The position numbers and the translations under genes are program-made. From Sanderia malayensis (lineage: Eukaryota > Cnidaria > Scyphozoa > Semaeostomeae > Pelagiidae), in contig RQOL01000699.1 of the NCBI GenBank assembly GCA_013076295.1, forward strand, positions 3,844,001-3,908,000: a stretch of DNA of 64,000 bases, read 5' to 3'. The notes below the pieces were generated by a model. That model ran no database searches. It was not told the origin of the DNA and saw nothing but the letters and a program-made list of their open reading frames with translations. Each line of letters begins with the position of its first letter. Positions within the stretch are counted from its first letter, which is position 1. Positions 41,796 to 56,700 of the stretch are shown in pieces.

Positions 41796-44700
41796 TTAAC
41801 ACACAGCACCCTCCTTGCCAGTACATATTACATCAATCCATATGCTCATGGCTAGAGCATTCGGCGCTGCTAATAAATAGTTCCGTTGTGGTGTTTTAAC
41901 ACAAAAAGTTGTTCGTTGATTAGGACTCTTCTTCATGCTACTGTCTACGTAAACCTCTTGGATGGCTTGGAAGTATATCACACCTTTAGCTTTGGTTTTC
42001 TTTTCGTCTTGGTAATAGCAGAGTGCGCGGAGTTTACGGTCGAAAATGAACCATCGCTTTGGCCACGTCGTGTGGAAACGAGACCGACTCATTTTGGATA
42101 AGTAGCCTCGACATGAGTATTTGTTGATTTTCACAGATGGACAGTTCTCTATGATGTGGCCAGCGGCTATGATGTGGTGTAATAAATGGATATCTTCCGT
42201 CAAGGAGGAGCCTGGAAACGATCGAATTGACGGTGTCTGAAAAACAGAGAAAAATCACATTAATATAGTATGGCTCAAAATAATGTAGCAAGAAAACAAT
42301 ACAATGCAATGGTATTGTGCATTATGGAGTATACTGTTTGAACAATAAATGATAGTGTATCGCATGTCAACGTATAGCATATAGCATAGTGTTATGCACA
42401 AAAATTACAAGAACGTGCATGCTTTTTTACTATATTTCAACTACATATCCCAGTGTCTCCATAAAGGTTTTGCACGAAAAAATATTGTTGATAGTGTAAT
42501 TTAGTATGCAGTCAAATACAATGCAACATAACATAGCAGGGTACAATATAACATGGCGAGCGTCAAGTGTGGTACAGTATAGTATAGCATCATAAAATGT
42601 AGTATATGATATAGCATAATATAGTTTAGGGTAACTTAGAGAAGTATGGACAGTAAGGTGTGGTGTAGCGTTTAACGTAGCTTAGTGTAGTATAGTATGG
42701 TACAGTAAGGTGTGGTGTAGCATAGTATAGAAAATGATAAACATATAAAATAAAACTCACATAAGATGGAATCCTGTGTTTCAGATTTGACGTTGATAAA
42801 GAAGTTCTTGTTTCGATATTATGATTCTTCTTTTCTTTTTTAACTTTGTTTTCTTCGTTCCTTTCCTTCTCCTCTAATCGTCTCTCGATTTCAATTCTTT
42901 TTAGTCTTTCTTCGTTGAGGGTTATTTCCAGACTCTTTAGTTTCTCCTTTTCATCTGAAAGAGATTTTTCCAGTACACCTTCATTCAGTCTTTCATTCTC
43001 CAATTCGTGTTCCAACTCCAACCTTCGCTGTCTCTCCCTTTGCAAGTCCTCCAGCTCTTTTTCCTTTTGCTGAAAAACAAAACAACAAAGCTTCGTCAGC
43101 AAACACAACACAAAGTTTCAGAGCGCTGAAGACCGACAACTATTCATGCAACAAAAGGCCAGACGATTTCGATTCCAAGGCGTTATGATAACACTGGCTT
43201 ATCCATTGCAAACAAATTCACTTTTGCAATTGAAAAAGCTCAGTGCAAACATCAAGATTGATTGATAAAACTGAATCCTTTTGTATCTTGAAATTGGTTT
43301 GACGGTGTGGATAAAACCCTTCTAAGTGACTACAAAAACATCTGTAGCTAACATATTGAAATAAAAATAGAAAAAGGTGTATCAGGTTTTCAAGGAAACA
43401 TAAAATCATCAAGTGTGTGCTACGAAAAGATAACCGACCCGCGGCTTTCAAATTTGACCTAGATATCATCAAATACAAAATGCAGCTATAGATAATCCAA
43501 GAGGGACAAACAGTAGCAAAGAGGAAACCCACGTCCCATGTAAACTGCAACCACAAACATTAGAATATTATCCGATCAGATTTGCAACAGATAACTAGTT
43601 ATAATACATCTGGCTGACATCAAGTCAAATCAAGAATTCTAACACCGACTTGTGTATTATACAGACTGGCATTGACTACTGTTATATACCAATCAACTGA
43701 AATCGAAGCTGATTTAATAGTTAAATATCAAAGACTCTTCATAAATCTGTGGGAATGAAGTGCCCAAGTTGCTTTTAACATTTTTTCTCGTTAAAACAAC
43801 ATAAAAAGTTTCTTAACTTTTGTCGGTCACACAAAATCTCCTACCGAAGTTTCTTAAGTTTTGAAAATGGAGGCCTATGGTTTCTTATAAAGGGTTTCTT
43901 AGGTAAAAATGGGTGTATCAATATCCAACATCCAATATCGATGAGATTATCTAATCTAAAACACGATACTAACATTGCGTGTTAGAATCGCACGCAACTC
44001 ACCAGTAGTATATAAACATGACACACGGTTCTTATTCCTTCGTGTGATGTGCTTCGAGTGATACGTAATGGAAAATCGACGCTATGCCGAAGTTTTGCCA
44101 ACTCATTCGATTGACTGTTGTGAGTACAGTCAGACGCACTTGCTACTGTTGTTGTGCACGATTTGAAATCACGAAGGCCAGAGCCAAACATGGTGAAACG
44201 AGATGCCATCAAAATACACTAAGATGCAAGGCACAAGCTTGTCTTGTGGTGCTTGAGGAACGACTGGGTAATATTCTGGGTTCACCTAGTTTTGTGTAAT
44301 AAAATCAAGGGCGGACAGGGGGGTTATTCAATGTCAGGCTCAAACAAAATGAATTGAACATTGATTGATTAACCGCAACACGACAGTAGATCAGTTAAGG
44401 CAGTAATAGCAAGTAACATCAAAACATGGCATTTTTCAACACTGTGATTATTTGGGCCATTGACAGAGCGGGTCCAGGTACTGCCCTAGTAGTATGGCAA
44501 AGTTAATATTATCCCCGTATATAAACAGGCTTCGAAAACAACTGAACTGTGCTATCTGTATACAATGGCTTCGTAAATGGATATATAAAAGGCAATTAGA
44601 GCCTTTTAAAAGCACTGAACCAGGTCTGTAGTTGCAACTATATAAGTTGTTCCTGCTCAAAATCAAAGACTGAGCCATCTTCAAATTTCGCCATCGTCAA

Positions 44701-47700
44701 TGCATTGGCCCAACAAGGCTCAAGGAACCCGGAGCTACACATCAAACACGGAATTTGAACTATAACTACACTTTAGCTTAGCTCACTCCCGTGATCAACG
44801 GCAATAGAAGATGCTACTCAATGAAGTATACCACACTTAAAGGGAGTAATGTTACGCACGATTCCTTCCAATCGCACACTGATGACCCCCCGGCACAAGG
44901 CTGTGCATCTAATGCCATGCAGGTGTTTTACATGAAGACGTGAACTTGTAAATCTAAATCGACTAAACTGAGAAGCATTTTAATCAACTGATATTAGACA
45001 ACAACACGGAGTGTGTGCGTGCCTGCCCTGTCGCAGTCTGCACCGCCAAGCTTAAGTCGAAAGTCAATGCAGATGCATAAGTCACAGATAAGGTATTAGC
45101 GGGCGTGTCACTGTGCATAACAATGCCATACAGGATGTTAACATCAGTCATTCATTGATCCTTCTCGTATTGTCGCAATGTTCTAATGCCTTAAGAATTC
45201 GATTTTAAACATAAAGGCACGAATGTGTGTTTATGAAAAAGGTTTTGCATGATTTTTCACACAACAGGAGTTCATTGTATATTTGATGTTGATGATGATG
45301 TAGAATAAGTTTCCGCTGTAAGAATGTGCCTTAATGGAGTATTCATTGTATGACTAAAGTTAGAATAAGACTCTCATTGACCTATTCTGATACTAAGCTG
45401 CTCTCAATGCTACTGTCTAACACCGTAACAAGCTCAATCTGTGTTGGAGATAGAAGGTAAGACGAACCGAAACATTAAACATTCAGTGATACATCCAATT
45501 TCATTAATCCAATACAGCTTTAGTTGCTTATATTTCATTGAGTGGCAACAAAGCAAATGTCATTTAAAGAAAATCCCCAGAACAGTTGACCTCCTAAAAT
45601 AACTCCTATGCAGCATGAAAACAAAACCCGACCTTACCCCCTGGAAATATCTGACATTACATTGTATATTGGTGCACCGAAAATAGCTTGAAGGGGGTAG
45701 CCACCCGCAGCCATAGAGATTTACATACGAAAATGAAATAGACGAAATTTCCATTGAATTATCATCACTGACCATAAAGTTGAGCATGAATCGTGTCCCT
45801 GAAAACTAAACATTCTTCTAACTAGACTGAAGCATGTATGATCCTGCATGCAACAAAACTATCTGAAGACTTCCTGCAACCAAGACTAAATATGTTTTAA
45901 ATGCAATTAATTAATCCTGTGCAATGTGGTAAAATAAGTCTCTAGCAGAACTTTTCAGACAATTATTTTACTTCAAAGTAGTGCAAATTCTCATAGTACA
46001 ATTTTCTTACTTTCAGTTCAGCAGCGTAGGTTTCCATTAGCTCTTCAACCAAAACCTCCATCGTAATAAGCAACTTCGAATATATTAAAAACTCACTGAG
46101 CGTGTTAATATCTCAAAAATCCGATTTTGAAATCTAAACTTAGTCTCTTCAGAGTCCAGAAAGCACCGACTCATAGCAAAGCCAATCCTTTTCGTCAATG
46201 CAAAATCTTAAATATACACCAATACCATAGTAAAAATGAATTTCGGGCAAAGTGACCATGTACAGTAGCCCCAAGAAACATAGCTCCATGGCCCCAGAAA
46301 AAACTTTAAAAACTCAAGCCTGTCTATCATCAGAAGTTAAGCTCGAGTAAATTAGTGCCAAGTTTCTTATTTTTTTACTTGATAGCCTAAAAAGATTCTT
46401 GTTTGAAATTTCTATTTCGCAGCAGTTTTTCAAACCCATGAGTGATTAGCACTACAGTTTCTTTCTCATCTGAGGGGTCGGCTTCGTATGAACCGCTTCT
46501 TATAAAAAATACATGTAGTTTGACCTATTTGACAGTATTTTTCTGGAGCAGCAGGGCCTCTAAAATTTATGATAAGTGATCTACAAAATAGATATCCTTT
46601 TGTATGCAGTTATCTTTGGGAAATAACTTCGCGATGGGGATAAATTGATACCCTTGGATGCTATCAAATAAAATTAATACGGTTGAAGGCGGGAAGGCGG
46701 GTCTATTATGGGGCTAAGTGCCGCCGATTTACATTCAAGGCAAACTAAAAATCGTGAAAAGAAGAAACGCAATTTCTTCTGTGGTATGACAACAATGCAC
46801 AGGTGAATCGTAGTTAAATATTCAATTTAATTATCAGCACAGGTACTCTATACACATTAGCGGGCAGAATTACAGTTCTGTGGTGATTTTGCTTACATTA
46901 TTTCTTCCCAACAAGCCGAAAATGGTTTCAAGTAAATGGGCTGTGATAATAACAGCACCAGCAGACAAGTTCACTGCAAGGAGGATGAATTATAATGACA
47001 TATAACTTATTCTTATTAGATAAAAACGGTTGCAAACATCTTCTGCCGCAAACATCTGCATATCAGACGCAGATTAGGATTCCAAAACAACATTACTAAT
47101 CTCTTATTCGTAAACAAACTTCCTCGAGCTTGTGTTCATCTGTCTTACCCAACAACCAAATAAGAATAGATAACAACACTTACTATTCTATTGAAACTTC
47201 TGATTAATGTTTTAATCGTGTAAACGTAAAAGCTCATGGCAGCTGCTTGAACTGGAGGAGATTTTAAAGTCGTAATCAAATTCCGCAAATATCTTAGCAT
47301 TCAACGTAACGTAACGTAAACCTCACAAGCCCGGACAATCTAATTAGGTCCAACGCGAATTGTAATACAAACGCGAATTGTACTCAAAAGCAGACAATTC
47401 CAATTAATCGCATGAATCTGAGGCCGGGAAAGATTGAATATCACACTGAAAAACAGACTCATTGCCGAATCTACGTCTGAGAAAATAAAACTGACTGTTG
47501 AATCTGACTTTAACTTTAACGCCAATACTGAACATCGCATAAAGCATTTTGCTCAAATAAATAAAAGGAGCTATAAATTGGCCACTACAAAATGTGAAGA
47601 TGGGAGAAATGTCAGCAAGAATAATCAGCAAACTCGCTCAAAAAACCTGAGGCTGGAAGATCAAACGCGTAAGATGGATATTCAAAACAAGACACTCACC

Positions 47701-50700
47701 GTTAAAGATTCTTCATGTTTGCGTATCTTTTCAGCCTCTTCGAGCATCAGTTGTCTCTCTTCTTTGACAGCCATCTCTTGTTCCCGTTTCATCTCTTCCA
47801 GCTTCTGTCTTTTCTCCTCCAATTCTCGCTCTTCATTCTGTTGTCGTTCCAATCTTTCCTTTTTCTCTTTCCATTCGATTTCAGCTTTTTCTGCTGCTTG
47901 TTTCCTCAAGTCATCCAATCTTTGCTTCTTTTCTTCGATCTAAAAAAATAAAATATTCACTTCACATACACACACGAATTCCATCTAACATCCAGCTCCC
48001 ACCCCAGGCCATTTCTACTTAAATATACGGTGAAATCCCAACAGAACAAACCCGCTTAAAACAAACAAATAGTCCAACATATTAGAACTTAAATAAACCA
48101 AAGGTTTATATTGTGCCATGGAGCAGTTCGAGGAGCCAGACTTTTAAGCCTGGTTTCCATATAGTCGCTGAGGGTCGCTGAAATGATTAGAAATCACACA
48201 GAGACATCAGTTGATTGTCAAAAGTTGATTTTAATCCTTTGAGCGACCCTCAAAGACCCTCAACGACTATATGAAAACCAGGTTTTTAGCCTACTATACT
48301 GGAAACTTGGTAACAACCAGGTACTCATGGTATTCCACGCACAAAAAATCATGATTTGCCACAATTATATGCGCAGTGAATAAGCTACCACATCTAAATT
48401 ATTAATTATTAATTATTAAATTATTAATTATTAATTATTAATTATTAATTATTAAATTATTCTTACTTCTTTCACTTTCTCTTCTGGAGTTTTACTTCTT
48501 CGAAACAAAGCAGGATCCACATCCGCTAACTTCTTAAACGACCTCGGCAATGAAGCAGTCCTTTTGAATTCCTCTTTAAACTTTTTAATCTCATCTTCTT
48601 TCTGTTTCTCCAACTCTTCTTTCAATTTCTTCTTATCATCTTCTAACTTTCGAATATATTCATTATATTCTTCTTCCATTTTGTTCAGTTTCTCTTTCTC
48701 TTGTTTCAACTGCTCCTGTTCAACCACTCTCAGGTCTTGCAAATTCTTCCTCATTAATTCCGTTTCCTTCAACGCTTCCTCGTGCTTCTTCTCCAGCTCG
48801 CTCACTTGCTTCCGATTCTCTTCCAACTTCTTCATCTCATCTTCACTTTCCCTGCGTAGCTGCTCCCTCAACAACTGCGCACCGTACTCCATCTGCCTTG
48901 CAGACTCGAACTGCTTCTGCTCCAACTCTTCCAACATCAACTGCTCCGTCTCAATATACTCCAACTCGAGTTGTCTCTCTCGTTCCAGCTTTTCCTGCTG
49001 TGATAGTTTATTCTGCTGCAATTCAAGCAACGCGCTCATATGCTCCTTCTCCAACTGCAGCAATCGCTCCTTCTCAGCGTTGATCAGATCCCTCTCTTTC
49101 TGCTGTTCCTCCGCAGCTTTCGTCAAAACATTCACTCGCTCCTCTTCTATCACCAATTCCATCTCAACCTTTTTCTGCATCTTCTTTGTCTCGATCAATT
49201 TCTCCTCTTCAAGTCTTGCTTTCTCAGATTCAATCTGCTCCAGCATGCTCTCTTGTCGTTCCTCGATCTTCTTCAACCTCAATTTCTCCTTGTTTATCTT
49301 AGTGAGTTCCCTTTCTCGCTCATCTTGTAATTTCTCGATTTGATTCGAAAGTTCTAGTTCTAATTTCTTGTGTAGCCTCTCCATCTCTTCCAATTGTTGC
49401 TTCTCCCTATCGATTTCCACCTTCTGCTGCCTGTACATCTCTTGCAATCTGCAGAATCAAAACAATATTATAGCTACAACACTGACCGAAATATAACATG
49501 GAACTTCGATATCACGAATTTCACTCGAAAGAAACTGAACATCTTCTCCCTTAAACAGCTTCGTAATCACAGAATTCATCTTTGTTTTGACAAAACTCTC
49601 GCATAACAAAGTATTCTCTAACTCAATTCAAAGTTTGCTGTATCTATATTCGCATGAAACCAAGCTAAAACATCAACATGCATCAACATGTATGGCTTAC
49701 CAACAGTAAGAAAAACATCGATAAAACTATGTTTGTTTTCATCCAATGATCCCACAGATGGCGACGGCCAGGCATCATAACAATCATTGTCAACTAATCA
49801 CATAGATTCGGAGAATAATGAAACGAAATAAAGAAACTCTTCATTGGAAATGACGAAGTAATTGGACGTGATAATGCCGAACTAAATGACCGGAATGCAA
49901 AGCATTGTTTGGATTGATTAACGTAGCGTCACTTAATATGGACTGCTATCACTGCTGAGCAAATATACCCGACAGATACGATGAATAGATGAAAGAGATG
50001 CTCTATGCAAATCGTGCTGAACTGCAATGCATAGATCCAGTGCACACTTGGTCTGACAACGCTTGAAAAACACTCCACTATACGTTGCTCCTCCACAATA
50101 GCTCATAATAAAATATACAAAACAGTGTTTTCTTATCTGTTTTCTTATCGAGCTAGCGGAGAATGGATAGGAGGGGTTTGGGTCCTTTCCTGTCTCGACA
50201 ATTCACGACCAGGCACACAGATCGATAAGATACATGCAAAACATTCAAAGATACAATAAAGGTCACGGTAGAAATGACAATTCATAAACAACAAAGCATG
50301 TAATACCTTAAATCTTCTTCCAACGTATCAAACTCTTCCAGCACCAATCGCTGCTTCTCAACATCGATTTTTCCTTCCATGCTCCTCCTGAGTTCCCCTT
50401 CCATCACAGCGTCGACGATATCACCATTCTCCTCCCTAGCATCCTCCCCCGCGGGGGCGTGTTCCTTGTCATTCATCAACACCTCTTCCAACTTCTCAAA
50501 TTCATCCAGCTCTATCTTCGCCTGCTTTGACTGCAACTCTTCAAACTCCGCCTTCAACCGCTCCTGCTTGGTTCGATTCTCGACCAACCTCTTACCGGCA
50601 AGTTCGATCTGTTTCTCCTTCTCAAGCAACTTCTCCTTCTCGTGTTCGTATCGCTTCAGCTCCTGACGTTTCAACTCGAGCTCCTCTATCTGTATGGCTA

Positions 50701-53700
50701 TCTCCCTGTCGAATTGGTTAGCCACGCTCTGCTGCTGTTGCTGCAAGGCTTGCAATTTGCGTCTTTCCTGCTCCAATTGTTCTTTCTCGAATCCCAGCCG
50801 CTCCAAAGATTGTATGTACTGTTGTTCGAGGGCGAGAAGTCGTTGGTTCTCAGCTCTCAACTTGTCCTTCTCCTGCATCTCTTTCCGTCGCTGCTCAATA
50901 GCCAACTCTACATCTGAACAGTACAGAAAAAAACAGGCATGAACACCTTTGTAGACCTCTCTACACAAGCATACAACGCACTGCCTCAGAAGACCATGGG
51001 TATAACCTGACTAACATAGACTTTCATGCCTCAAACAGAGCTTATACGAAGTATTTCTGGGGAGGAAATTCTTGACTATAACTGTAGATACTGTAGAAAT
51101 GTTTGACTATAACTATGTAGATATTCTCGAGAAAGGAGAAAGGGGTGGAATGAAATCAAGTGTCACCTTACCAGGATAAACGCTATCTGGGACAATGGAG
51201 AATCTACCATTCGGTAGCTCCTGTTTTATTCTCGCAGCCTCTTTCGGATGGTTAAATCGAAAGTAATTGTTCTTCCCCAAACAGATCATAGACCCTGAAG
51301 GAGAATAAATAATCTTTAAAACGAGGCTTCAGAAGTGATAGCCAGTAACGACACGAAACAGGTTGTCCACCAAAGGGTGTACAGTAACAACACCACAGGG
51401 TGTACAGTGATAGACAGACCAATGCAGAGTAGAGTGGGCTGCATAACTATGTTTTTATGTATGTTATGTATGTTCCTATGTATGTATCGTATGTTGGTAT
51501 GTATTCTATGTATGTATAGTATATTGGTATGTATGTTGGTATGTATGTATTTAACTATAGTGTATCTATGTAAGTCGGGTATGTATGTAGCTAGTAGTTT
51601 TATAAAGAGAGAATTAATAAAATCGTATTCTCACCCTGTGGCAATTTTGTTGGCTCTGATATTGGAATACCGTCTATTGATACTGAGCCATCCATTGGAT
51701 ACAGGACGACAGCTTCACCGTCAAACTCGACACTGCAATGATTACTAGGAACAAAGCAACAATAATCATTGTTCTGACTGAAATATTCTAAAATATTCTA
51801 AATTAGTATAAGCAGTCAGGACTTTAATGGTTATAATTAGGCTGTAGGAAACTTTGCTAGAAAGGTTTTAGTGTATTAAGCAGTATGTAATAGGCTGCGT
51901 AGGAGACTTCTGCGGTGGTGTAATGATGTAGAATATGGGGGTAATTGATCAGTATACCTCATAATGCCATTGCCACAAACTTCTAGGTCAGGTTTTATTC
52001 CTTCGGCAGAGATGCCAACCGTAGTGCTCCCTGTTAAGCAAGAATAATTAGGTTATTTGAAGGACTACACGCAGATTGACCCAGTCAGCGTCTGCATACC
52101 CAAACGACCATCCAAACCTGGCAATATCGAATTCGATATCTCATATGGAATTCGATATCTCATTCTCACCTTTCTTGATTGGTATGATACTGACGCCAAC
52201 ACTTAATCGCCCCCCTCCGAGGCTCACAAAGTGGGGCTCTTTTGTCTCTAACTTCACGGCCGAGCCAAGGTCGGTAAAATCCAAAGCTTTTTCCTAAACA
52301 CAAAAAATAATAAGGTTCAAACCTTTAGTGAGCAAAGGAATAATATAAAATAAAACAAAACAACATGAAGTTTATTATTTCATAAACAGGAGTGCTTATG
52401 ACAGTGACGTTTCGAGACTTCTTTCATTGAGATGCTTATTAGACAATTACTTAATGAACAAACACGAGCATATTCACGAGAGTAATCAATGTTAATGGAG
52501 GCTAATTAATTTATTTTATGATAATAGCAAGAAACAGAGTTTGCTTACTTCCATTAATTTTTGTGCCTTGCTCCATTTCTCCTCCCAGATGCCAGTTAAC
52601 CTTTGCATCAATTCTGTGTCTCGTTGCAGTTTCTTCTGTGCCTCGTTCTGAGGTCCGTTCTGCATCTATATGAATCAAAGCCAAGATTACACTCTAATCT
52701 CAATATATGGTACATGTCACATAACCCAAATAACATAATAGAACCATAATGTCTGTCGTGTCATTTTGACAAGGAGTAAAGGCTCTATTAAGCACCATTA
52801 ATCTCTATTAATACCCCAGGGGGCATACTTAGGAGAGCAAAGGAGACCAAGGTCAATTCGAAATCTCGCTTCGAGAGGAGGGCTTAAAAGAGCGGGGGCT
52901 TAATAGAGCTTTCATGGTAACCGAAACGCGGGAAAACAATAGATAAAAATATTACTAATCTATCTATTACACCCAGGAAAAAGGGACAGATAGGTGAGTT
53001 CACGCAACTTCCTGATATTTCAACTTAAAGTAACCAACGTAAAGAGCATCCATTTTGTGTGATGGAATTTGAGGGAAGGCTTAAGCATGAAGCAGTTCAA
53101 AGGACAAGATGAAAAGTCCGTTATAACAAGATGTTTGTTTTGCACAAAGGCTCATTGCAACGAGATGTATCGCTGATACACGCTATTCAAACTCGTTGGA
53201 TGCTGAAGCTGCATATAACATACATAGCCACATATATATCATGATATTTTGCAAAATGTGATAACTTGCTTACCTTGAGTTTTGCTTGCTGCTTCAAAGC
53301 ATCGATTTCTGCTTTTAGCTCCTTGATGAGTTTAACATTCGAGTCCTAAAATAAAACGATTATTTAAATAAAACTCTACAACATTGACATAAAAGGATCG
53401 GGTATCAAGTGGAATTCCATCACGCAAACAAGATTGGGATGACATATTCAGATAGCAAACTGAAATGATGAATAAAATGAGAAGAAAACAACCATTTTCG
53501 AATTGCCTCTTCGATTCCTGCTTTTGCACTAGCAACACAACTGTTTAATCAATGCTATTTTGTGTAAATATGCATCGTCAACAGTATTCTCACTGAAATA
53601 CTACACTAACAACGTAAATACAGTTTATTCAGCAAAGGGTATCAAGTTCTGAAAATACGCGAAAATATTCTCAGCCACATTCCACGGCTTGACACATCGA

Positions 53701-56700
53701 TAAGGGAAAACACTCGGTAACTGTTGTCACGTTTATTAATCCGTAGCATAACCGGTACCGTAAATCCTCGAATAAGCCCCCACCTTCGAATAAGGCCTCC
53801 CCTCGAATAAGCCCCCATCCTGATAATCATTTGCAAGGATATTGAGCCCAGGTTTCCAAACATTGAAGTTGTTTAGTGAATGTATTGCAAATAACAGCAA
53901 CTTTAAACCAATTGCTTCATTGATTGGTTGCATATCGTATAGCTTTCATTTTGCTTAATATTGAACAATAATCAGACTAAAATTCAGTTTTTGCAAATAA
54001 GCCCCCGGAGGCGTATTCGAGGGTTTACGGTTTGAAAGTGAGCTGCAATTGAGAGGGTGGGAGAGAGTGAAGACACAATGCAATAGATTACCTCGTTGAC
54101 TATAGGTCTGTTGATGATGTTTCTAACCATGCTACCGTGCTTCAGGCAGTTCACCGTTTCTTGTACACAATGCTCAGAAGGTGATATGCAGCAGAGCATC
54201 ATACTTTCACAATTGCCACCGAGAGTATCCTTCATCAGCCACGTTAAAACCTGCGAGAATCAATAATTGATTATTGACAGTGTAAAGCCATGCAAACTAT
54301 GGCTCATTGTAGATGTAGACATTGCCTGGATATGGTGCACAATTCTGGGAGAACTAGCCACAAACCACAGCTCTGAGTAGCTACGACTTCGCAATAAGAC
54401 TTTAAGGCAACTTACGGAATCTCTGTATGGAACCATAGGGTTGCCCCATTTGCTCATCGACTTATTAAAATTGCCATAATTCTGGGACGCCTGTGAAACG
54501 ATGACGTCATTCAACACTTCCAGACCTCCTTTCTTCTCCTCCTCTTCTGCAGTGCAATCAGCATCACCATTACCATTAACCGAATGATCATTCATCTGAA
54601 AGGGAAGAAGAAACGTAGTGTTAAGCTAGCATACTATTGTAATGGTAATATCATTCCAATAGCGATCTATGGTACAGCATTTAAGATGGACAAATATTCA
54701 CTACTGCATCACATTGACTAATAGAGCAGGCATTAACATGCTTACACATCTTAATGGCAATTTCGCCTGCGGACGGAAAATGGAATTGACAGAAAGGACC
54801 TTTCTGCTTTTAAAAACCAAGTCGTTGCTTACTATTGAACAAGTGACAAGTGAAACACTATCTATGTCACGATCCATACATCACAATCCATAGCTCATGA
54901 GTCAAGACCCACGCGCACATAACATCATGGAAAAATTCAAGAGTTTTAGACGAAAATTAAAGACTTACAATGGGATCTCTGCTTGCAAGATCGATAAGAG
55001 TGACTTTGCTATTCAACTCCAAGGGAAGCTCGTCTTCGACCCTTGCCTACAAGAGACGATTATCAACTTATTCCACGCAAAAAAAAAGTATATCACTTGA
55101 TAGGCTTAAGTTTTCAATAGCGTGTTATATAACTTCGGTTAAATCGCTTCCGAATCGAATATTGAACTGATAAAGATACGGCTGGCAAAACAATGGCATG
55201 GATTATGTGGCCTAATTAGTTAATTCAGTTTACTAACCTGAGTGAGAATGATGGAGAATATGGCATGCGAATTACCACGAGATGCTGTATCGAGAGCGGC
55301 CAATCTACGTCTGAAACGCAACGAGTGTGATCGTAAATACCTTATAACTCGAATGTTCTTGCTATAGGATTAGAATAATCTTGTATTCAAAGCAGACCTT
55401 TTACGAAATTGGGCAACAAATTGAAAATTAATGAAAAATAAAAAATATGCTATGCCTGGGAATCGAACTCCAGACCTTTGGGGTATGCCTGTCAGGTATT
55501 TAATGTGGTATGATATTTGGGGTGGTGGTGGGCAAATAGAGTAGTTAGTAAGTCGCTGTGTTGCGACCAAATAGATCTCTAATGGTCATGGTTCAATCCA
55601 GCTTTCGTGAGAATCATAAGCCATGAATTAATAATCGATTTATCATTCTACGCAGTTTTATTTAATCGAGAAATTTCTGTTTGGTTTTTGGTACGATTGA
55701 TAATACGTCGAGAAAGTCTTTGAGTGAAAAATAAAAATTTACGCCAACACCGGGACTCGAACTCTGGAGAGTTTGGGTCGAAATGTTTCTTTAACAAACC
55801 ATAGCAAATGAAGGTTGATGAAAAATAAAAAATATGCTATGTCTGGGAATCGAACTCGAGGCCTTTGGGGTATGCCTGTCAGGTATTTAATGTGGTATGA
55901 AATTTGGGGTGGTGGTGGGCGAATAGAGCAGTTAGTGAGTCGTTGTGTTCCAATCAAATTCATCTCTAATGGTCATGGTTCAATCCAGCTTTCGTGAGAA
56001 TCATAAGCCATGAATTAATAATCGATTTATCATTCTACGCAGTTTTATTTAATCGAGAAATTTCTGTTTGGTTTTTGGTACGATTGATAATACGTCGAGA
56101 AAGTCTTTAAGTGAAAAATAAAAATTTACGCCAACACCGGGACTCGAACTCTGGAGAGTTTGGGTCGAAATGTTTCTTTAACAAACCATAGCAAATGAAG
56201 GTTGATGAAAAATAAAAAATATGCTATGTCTGGGAATCGAGCTCGAGGCCTTTGGGGTATGCCTGTCAGGTATTTAATGTGGAATGAAACTTGGGGTGGT
56301 GGTGGGCGAATAGAGTAGTTAGTAAGTCGCTGTGTTCAAATCAAATTAATCTCTACTGGTTATGGTTCGATCCAACTTTCGTCAGAATCATAAGCCATGA
56401 AACAATAATCGATTTATCATTCTACGCAGTTTTATTAAACCGAGAAATTTCTGTTTATTACGATTGATAATTTCTGTTTAAACATCGAGAAAATCCTCAA
56501 GTGAAAAATAAAGATTTGCGCCAACAGCGGGACTCGAACTCTGGAGAGTTTGGGTCGAAATGTTTCTTGCAACAAACCATAGCAAATGAAGTTTGATGAA
56601 AAATAAAAAATATGCCATGCCTGGGAATCGAACTCGAGACCTTTGGGGTATGCCTGTCAGGTATTTAATGTTGTATGAAACTTGGGGTGGTGGTGGGCGA

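Noticed and set aside
48564..49343. A plus-strand Ser/Cys/Phe-rich protein of 259 codons
   Set aside because: It is the antisense of the Glu/Lys-rich kinesin coiled coil; such frames stay open because of codon bias.
50379..50942. Plus-strand frames opposite the exon 50307-50913
   Set aside because: Antisense of coiled-coil coding sequence with no splice structure of their own.
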